A program made the translations under genes and the position numbers. DNA of 10,035 nucleotides, from assembly GCA_902773395.1 (NCBI GenBank), contig CACYEJ010000238.1, forward strand, positions 1-10,035. The letters run 5' to 3'. Below, piece by piece: positions 5,505 to 10,035 of this stretch (position 1 is its first letter; every line of letters begins with the position of its first letter). This DNA comes from an uncultured Ruminococcus sp. GTDB taxonomy: Bacteria; Bacillota_A; Clostridia; Oscillospirales; Acutalibacteraceae. The notes beneath the pieces were generated by a model. It was not told where the DNA came from and did no database searches. It was given only the letters and a program-made list of their open reading frames with translations.

Positions 5505-6533
5505 ATGAACATTTTTATTTATTCACGAGAAGAGGCAGAGGAGCTTATAGCAAAAGATAAATTTCCTAAACATGCAGCAGTCATAAGCTTTTATGATGAC
5601 GTGTTAAAACGTATAGATGATGAGTATAAGCCTGTGAATTATTCAAAGACGGGTTGCAAGGTGATATATGCTGAGATTAGTGATATCGACATAACCTGTT
5701 TGGAAGAGGCAGGTCTTTCATATGATGATTTCTTTCCGAGTGTTAATAAGGTGGCTTTTTTCATTTATAAAGCTTATCAAAAAGGAATGGACATAATTTG
5801 TCAATGCGAACACGGACAGGGAAGAAGTGCTGCTTGTGCGGCGGCTATACGTGAGTATTTTCTTAATGACGGAATTAAGATATTTACAGATTACAGATAC
5901 AGCCCCAACCTGATGGTTTACCATAAGGTTTTTGATGCTTTGAAAAAAGTAGAGAAGTACAACAAAAGTATCTTCTTCTATCACGCAAAAGAGGATTTTA
6001 TTAAATCTCGATTAGATAAATACTGTTGCTTTGATGAGCTTTTCGGAAAATTCGATTTTGGCAGCAGAATATCCTGCATTAAGGCAAAAGACAAAATTGA
6101 AGCTTATTTGCGAAAAGAAAATTTACTTTGTGAATCCGTTACAGATGCTGTAAACAAATTCAAAAAGGGAACTCCTTTTCCTTTCATTTCGCTGAAGGCT
6201 ACAGACAGCGAAACATATTACGACAGTCCACACGGTATTTCTCCCACACGACTGATAAGCGAGTATAAATATGGTTGCGAAAAAATTCACACCGTTATTT
6301 GGCTTTATGACAGTAGTATCACTGCCGAAAGAAAACGTGACGGTGTGATTGAGAAAAGAGATATATATTTCGGACGAGCTTTTGACAGCTTCAATGTAAA
6401 ACAATATAACGTACTTGGTACCATGTATTGGGACGAAAATAATAAGGAATTGACTATTGTACCATTTATGATAACAGATATTATTTTTAGCCAATACACC
6501 AGTTATAGCGGCAAAAGCAGAAAATTACTATAA
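5505..6533 (+). CDS. CX5R cysteine-phosphatase-like protein with unknown C-terminal domain
   Basis: This 342-residue protein starts with a roughly 150-residue domain resembling dual-specificity/tyrosine phosphatases. It has a beta strand IICQ, then the P-loop CEHGQGRSA (101-109) with nucleophile Cys101 and Arg107, preceded by Gln100 where most enzymes have His. Asp residues in EISDIDIT (57-64) are candidates for the general acid. Residues about 160-342 form a second region of mixed strands and helices (for example PFPFISL, HTVIWLYDSS, YFGRAFDSF, GTMYWDENN) that I do not recognise. It could be a sensor or substrate domain. I chose ATG 5505 over ATG 5493 because GGAG (5495-5498) lies 6 bases before 5505 and would overlap 5493. 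It follows the nuclease by 15 bases, in the same transcript. No convincing terminator follows directly. Phosphatase activity is inferred from the motif only. Confidence 0.72.
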   Translation: MNIFIYSREEAEELIAKDKFPKHAAVISFYDDVLKRIDDEYKPVNYSKTGCKVIYAEISDIDITCLEEAGLSYDDFFPSVNKVAFFIYKAYQKGMDIICQCEHGQGRSAACAAAIREYFLNDGIKIFTDYRYSPNLMVYHKVFDALKKVEKYNKSIFFYHAKEDFIKSRLDKYCCFDELFGKFDFGSRISCIKAKDKIEAYLRKENLLCESVTDAVNKFKKGTPFPFISLKATDSETYYDSPHGISPTRLISEYKYGCEKIHTVIWLYDSSITAERKRDGVIEKRDIYFGRAFDSFNVKQYNVLGTMYWDENNKELTIVPFMITDIIFSQYTSYSGKSRKLL

Positions 6534-6648
6534 CCTGAATACTCAAAATTTAAAAAATAAGTTGTTATAAACATTGCAGTAACGCTAATGTTTTCAAAGA
6601 TTTCGATTAATAGTTTTCTGTACCAATTGGATTAGAAAATTTATATTC

Positions 6649-6676
6649 ATAAAAAGACCTTTTCGCCTCTTTTTTA
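6649..6676. terminator. Weak AU-rich hairpin, possible terminator
   Basis: AAAAAGA (6651-6657) pairs with TCTTTTT (6668-6674) around a 10-base loop and continues into T's on both strands. The stem has only one G-C pair, so its strength is doubtful. It is the only hairpin candidate I see after the nuclease-phosphatase unit. Confidence 0.25.
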
Positions 6677-6784
6677 TACTTTGTTTCAGGAAAGCCTTAC
6701 CCATTGAGCTAATAATAATACGCAGAATTTGTAAAAAAATACAAAACTGATTGTCAAAAAAGGGGTATAATATCATTTTGTATG

Positions 6785-6813
6785 TTGATTTTTTTTAACA
6801 AATGCTGTACAAT
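6785..6813 (+). promoter_or_regulatory. Promoter candidate for the lipoprotein / LRR genes
   Basis: TTGATT (6785-6790), a 17-base spacer and TACAAT (6808-6813). Transcription would begin near 6820, leaving an unusually long leader of about 130 bases before the lipoprotein ATG at 6951. Confidence 0.5.
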
Positions 6814-6950
6814 ATAAAGAATAGGAGCCTTTATAATATAAATTTTGAAAAATTAACAAACCAAAAAGAAAAGGTGCATTAATTTATTAAGATAAAATAT
6901 CATTACAAGGCAGAATATAAAGCTGGAAATAACTCAAAAGAGAGGGCAAC

Positions 6951-7598
6951 ATGTATAAGAAGTTTAAATTATTTACATCAACAGCACTAGCAGCAGTAAT
7001 GCTTTTGAGCTTTGCTGGTTGTAATTCTGATAAAAAGACAAACAACGACGTAAATGTCGAAACTGGGGAAATGACTGTGTCTGCTGTGAGTAGTGAAAGT
7101 TCCGCTGCAAGTGTTATAAATTCAGATACAGAGCTGTTGGGTAATTCGCCGGCAGAATTGGTTTTGAAAAATTCTGATGCCAACGGCTATACAATCTGTA
7201 AAATTAACGGCAGCGAGGATTATCAGCTTGTTCTGTTATACGGTGAATATGAAAAAGATTGTCAGTTTGAATTTTATAACGTTAATAAAGACAGTCTTGA
7301 AAATATTGGCTCTTTCGACGGCTCAAATATTACAGCGTACATTTCCGATGAAACAAATCGTTTGTGCATTTGTTTTAATAATTCGGGTAATTTTGAGTTT
7401 GGTGCTGTGAAGTATGACGGAGAGGGAATTAACGTTGATTGGATTGAAACGGTCACAATGGGGGACAAAGATGATTTTCCGGATATTCCCGGAGAGAAAG
7501 TCGTGTTTGTGCCCAAAAATAATCCAAAGCTGATTGACAGCTTTAAAGATGAGCTTCCTGATAATGCAGAAGAAGAAATTGTAGAAGTGGAAGAATAG
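6951..7598 (+). CDS. Lipoprotein of unknown function
   Basis: The 215-residue product has a classic lipoprotein signal: basic N-region YKKFK, hydrophobic core, and lipobox LSFAGC with the lipidated Cys at about residue 24. A Ser/Thr/Asn-rich linker follows (about 25-65), as expected for an exposed tether. The rest (66-215) alternates short strands and acidic loops (YQLVLLYGEY, FEFGAVKYDG, EKVVFVPKN) and ends in a Glu-rich tail. I recognise no family. The ribosome site GAGAGGG (6940-6946) is 4 bases from ATG. It precedes the LRR surface protein by 82 bases with no clear terminator between, so the two may be co-transcribed and both act at the cell surface. Confidence 0.75.
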   Translation: MYKKFKLFTSTALAAVMLLSFAGCNSDKKTNNDVNVETGEMTVSAVSSESSAASVINSDTELLGNSPAELVLKNSDANGYTICKINGSEDYQLVLLYGEYEKDCQFEFYNVNKDSLENIGSFDGSNITAYISDETNRLCICFNNSGNFEFGAVKYDGEGINVDWIETVTMGDKDDFPDIPGEKVVFVPKNNPKLIDSFKDELPDNAEEEIVEVEE

Positions 7599-7630
7599 TA
7601 TAATTAAAGTTGGCAATATCTTTACCATAC

Positions 7631-7663
7631 ATTAGCAACGCAGGAGAATAAATGCCTGCTAAT
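7631..7663 (+). promoter_or_regulatory. Small hairpin directly before the LRR gene ribosome site
   Basis: ATTAGCA (7631-7637) and TGCTAAT (7657-7663) form a 7-base inverted repeat ending one base before the AAAAGGAGG ribosome site (7664-7672) of the next gene. There is no T-tail of terminator type. It could influence initiation or stabilise a processed mRNA end; this is inference. Confidence 0.3.
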
Positions 7664-7680
7664 AAAAGGAGGAGTTTTTT

Positions 7681-10035
7681 ATGAACAACAATTCAAGCCG
7701 CCACTTTAAAAGAGTAATTGCGGCTGCAATCGTTGTGACACTTGCTTCGGGTGCCGCACCGATTCAGAATTTTGCGCCGCTTACAGATATGAGCATTACG
7801 GCGAGTGCAGATACAACGTCTGGAACTGTTTACTACAATTCAAATGCCAAGTGGGAATGGGATCCTGACACAAGTACTGTTACATTTTCCGGCACAGGCT
7901 CTGTGTCAACTTATGCCACAATACTTATTAACTATAAGCCCTACATTAAGCATGTAGTTATAGAGGAAGGAATTACCGGTATTTACGCTTCAGCCTTCGA
8001 AAACTGTTCTAAAATTGAGACTGTTACAATTCCCAATACTGTTACATTTATAGGAGGGAGTGCTTTTTCCGGTTGTTCCTCTTTGAAATCAGTAGAGATT
8101 CCAGATAGTGTTACAACATTGGGCGATAGTGCATTCGCATATTGTTCCTCTCTGGAAACTGTTAAAATTTCTAAGAATGTTACAGAACTTAATACTACTT
8201 TTTCCGGTTGCAGAAGCTTAACGGAAGTAAGCGTTCCAAACGGTGTAACCAGAATGAGTTCTACCTTTACCGGTTGCGAGAATTTGAAAACTGCAAATAT
8301 TCCAAACGGAGTTACATACATTAGTGGTTGTTTCTATGGATGTACAAGCCTTGAGGAAATCGTTATTCCCGAAAGCGTAGAGACGATGAATGATGCTTTT
8401 ATAAATTGTTCAAGCCTTAAATCCGTTGTTATTCCGAGCGGCGTAGTATGGATGGATGGTGCTTTTTCAGGCTGTACTAGTCTCGAAACAATTAACGTTC
8501 CGGATGGTGTAAAAGGCGTTTATAATACTTTTATTGATTGTACATCTTTGAAAGAGATAAGCTTGCCTGACAGTGTAGAAAATATGGATATGGCTTTTAT
8601 AGGTTGTACCAATCTTGAAAAAGTTAATATTCCAAATGGTGTAACAACGCTTCCCCAAACGTTCGAAAATTGTGCATCTTTAAAATCCATAACTGTTCCA
8701 GAAACAGTTGAAAATATGGATCAGACTTTTTCTGGCTGTACCAGTCTGGAAACTGTTAATATTCCCGATGGAATAACATCTCTTGACGGTACTTTTGAAA
8801 ATTGTACTTCTTTGAAAACAATAAGTATACCAGACAATGTGGAGTGTTTGGGCGGTTTTGCCGGCTGCACCAGTCTTGAAAGCTTTAATTTTCCAAGTAG
8901 TATTACAGAAATTGGTGAGAATGCTTTTTCAGGTTGCACAAGTCTTACGTCTTTGGAAATTCCGGACACAGTTACAAGTATTGGTTATGAGGCGTTTTGC
9001 GGTTGTACAGGTTTGACTGAGCTGACCGTGCCAAGCAATGTTAAATACATATATGGTCGTGCCTTTTATGAAACTAATTTGAGTTCTGTTACGTTCGAGG
9101 GTGACGAGGGAATTTATTTTGGTTATGATGCTTTTGGCTCTTTAACTGATGATGTATCGGTTGAAGTCCCAAAATACTCAAAAGGCGGTTCATCTGATTT
9201 TTACAGTACCTATATTCTCCCTGATTATGAATATGAGTATAGCGATGCAAACTGCAAACGTTACTTTGGCGAAGCAAAGTTTTCGATTAAAGATGATAAC
9301 ACATACACTAAGGTAGAAGCAGTTGAACCGACTTGTACAAAAGACGGAAGATATGAATACTACATTGGTACGGACGGCAATTATTATAGAGATGCTTGCG
9401 GCTATGAAATGTATGATAGTTTTGAAGAAACTGTTTGGAGTGCTTTATGTCATGATGAAAAGGTTGCTTGGAGTTGGACTAAGTTAAGCAGCGGAGATTA
9501 CAAGGCAGTTGCAAAATTCAGCTGTACACGTGGCGATTTGGACGTAACGTATGTTACAGCAACGGTTACTTCCGAGGAATCAGATGAGGGTACTACTTAC
9601 CACGCTGTTGCTGCATGCCCCTTAGATGAAGATATGTACAGTTGGCATTCAACCGGTCACGAGGTAACATATGATTACTTTGTGGAATCTACAAAGTATA
9701 CCGTTACCGCAGAGGGAGGTTCTATTACTGAGGCAACTAAGAAAGACGAGTATAAGTCGGGCGACAGCGTAACTGTAAAAGCTGACAAGGAGAAAGACGG
9801 TGCGTACTTTACAGGCTGGTACATCGGCGATAAATGCGTAAGCACAAACCCAAGCTATACCTTCTTTGTTAAAGAAGATACAACTATTACCGCAAAGTAT
9901 GAGGAACAGGAATCAGAGCAGGAAGCTGTTAATTCTCTGACACTTACGCGTGGTGAAGATAATTGGAAGCAGAAGATTAAGTTTAGCAACCATTGGTCAC
10001 TCCCAGAGGGAAGCAAACTTGTTGAAGCAGGCGTA
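7681..10035 (+). CDS. Secreted BspA-type leucine-rich-repeat surface protein; 3' end outside window
   Basis: The frame is open from ATG 7681 (ribosome site AAAAGGAGG, spacing 8) to the window edge, at least 785 residues. A signal peptide spans residues 1-43 (basic HFKR, hydrophobic AIVVTLA core, likely cleavage after ASA at 41-43). A strand-rich region (44-104) leads into about 17 LRR_5/BspA repeats from about residue 105 to 475, pattern AFxGCTSLxxVxIPxxVT. Next come a Cys-containing segment (EPTCTKDG at about 549-556; ACGYE), then a divergent InlB B-type repeat at about 672-741 (YTVTAEGG, SGDSVTVKAD, FTGWYIGD, ITAKYEE). The far C-terminus, where an anchor or dockerin would be, is outside the window. 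Such proteins are displayed or secreted and bind host or plant glycans and proteins, or other cells; the ligand here is unknown. It probably forms a transcription unit with the lipoprotein upstream. Confidence 0.9.
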   Translation, partial: MNNNSSRHFKRVIAAAIVVTLASGAAPIQNFAPLTDMSITASADTTSGTVYYNSNAKWEWDPDTSTVTFSGTGSVSTYATILINYKPYIKHVVIEEGITGIYASAFENCSKIETVTIPNTVTFIGGSAFSGCSSLKSVEIPDSVTTLGDSAFAYCSSLETVKISKNVTELNTTFSGCRSLTEVSVPNGVTRMSSTFTGCENLKTANIPNGVTYISGCFYGCTSLEEIVIPESVETMNDAFINCSSLKSVVIPSGVVWMDGAFSGCTSLETINVPDGVKGVYNTFIDCTSLKEISLPDSVENMDMAFIGCTNLEKVNIPNGVTTLPQTFENCASLKSITVPETVENMDQTFSGCTSLETVNIPDGITSLDGTFENCTSLKTISIPDNVECLGGFAGCTSLESFNFPSSITEIGENAFSGCTSLTSLEIPDTVTSIGYEAFCGCTGLTELTVPSNVKYIYGRAFYETNLSSVTFEGDEGIYFGYDAFGSLTDDVSVEVPKYSKGGSSDFYSTYILPDYEYEYSDANCKRYFGEAKFSIKDDNTYTKVEAVEPTCTKDGRYEYYIGTDGNYYRDACGYEMYDSFEETVWSALCHDEKVAWSWTKLSSGDYKAVAKFSCTRGDLDVTYVTATVTSEESDEGTTYHAVAACPLDEDMYSWHSTGHEVTYDYFVESTKYTVTAEGGSITEATKKDEYKSGDSVTVKADKEKDGAYFTGWYIGDKCVSTNPSYTFFVKEDTTITAKYEEQESEQEAVNSLTLTRGEDNWKQKIKFSNHWSLPEGSKLVEAGV
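7993..9126 (+). repeat. Tandem LRR_5 repeat tract, mostly 66-bp units
   Basis: About 17 consecutive repeats. The first two units and the last three or four are 23 residues long, the usual BspA length. Between them about eleven consecutive units are 22 residues (66 bp), lacking one residue before the (A/T)F start. One 21-residue unit (ending near 8850) precedes the return to 23. Each unit keeps a Cys at position 5 and Leu or Ile at position 8, for example TFENCTSLKTISIP. Alternating SLKS/SLET units suggest growth by two-unit duplication. Confidence 0.8.

Larger units (their letters stand above)
6534..6950. other. AT-rich intergenic region without a convincing gene
   Basis: About 417 bases separate the phosphatase-like gene and the lipoprotein. 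A minus-strand frame of 60 codons (6594-6776) has no ribosome site and I do not call it. The region holds a weak hairpin (6649-6676), an isolated TATAAT at 6766-6771 without a well-spaced -35, a better promoter at 6785-6813, and a long leader to the lipoprotein. A TAGGAG at 6822-6827 is not followed by a start codon. Confidence 0.6.

Noticed and set aside
6690..6712. A TAGCTCAATGGGTAAGGC string on the minus strand resembling a tRNA D-arm
   Set aside because: No matching acceptor stem, anticodon arm or GTTCGA T-arm lies around it; at most a chance match or a very decayed remnant.
6594..6776. 60-codon minus-strand frame in the intergenic region
   Set aside because: No ribosome site, composition typical of AT-rich non-coding DNA, and it crosses a hairpin.
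7993..9060. Regular repeats considered as a CRISPR array
   Set aside because: Units are continuous, in frame, divergent and translate to LRR_5 motifs; there are no spacer-repeat boundaries.
7983..9277. Several minus-strand open frames opposite the LRR gene
   Set aside because: They are antisense shadows produced by the regular 66-69 bp repeat of the real plus-strand coding sequence.

Overview
The window reads as AT-rich DNA from a low-GC Gram-positive bacterium, most likely a gut Clostridia member of the Ruminococcus type. This rests on strong AGGAGG-type ribosome sites, TTGACA/TATAAT promoters with TG-extended -10 boxes, U-tailed hairpin terminators, a lipobox lipoprotein and a BspA-type leucine-rich-repeat surface protein with a divergent InlB-type repeat. 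The organism assignment is inference; no rRNA or tRNA is present.

Left end (1-1931): the 3' part of an ABC exporter (ATPase domain complete, membrane domain cut by the window edge) overlaps by 4 bases a PF14907-type nucleotidyltransferase. This pair is common in peptide (RiPP/lasso-like) biosynthesis loci, so a larger cluster may continue to the left.

Middle left (1932-3330): a small ORF of doubtful status, an isoprenylcysteine-carboxylmethyltransferase-like integral membrane protein driven by a promoter with a palindrome centred exactly in its spacer (MerR-type architecture), a clean terminator, and a 67-residue membrane protein whose promoter is built into the tail of that terminator. A second terminator follows. 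The two membrane-protein genes share a nearly identical leader sequence.

Centre (3334-6533): on the minus strand, a PadR regulator with a perfect consensus promoter overlaps the start of a previously unlisted, broken flavin-reductase-like gene. Divergent from PadR, and with its own strong promoter, is a two-gene unit: a PD-(D/E)XK (PDDEXK_4-like) nuclease and a protein with an N-terminal CX5R cysteine-phosphatase motif followed by a C-terminal domain I do not recognise. This is the most unusual module in the window.

Right end (6534-10035): about 420 bases without a convincing gene, containing one promoter candidate, then a lipoprotein of unknown function and a large secreted leucine-rich-repeat protein that runs off the window. 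The latter has a signal peptide, about 17 LRR_5 repeats, most of an atypical 22-residue length, and an InlB-like domain.
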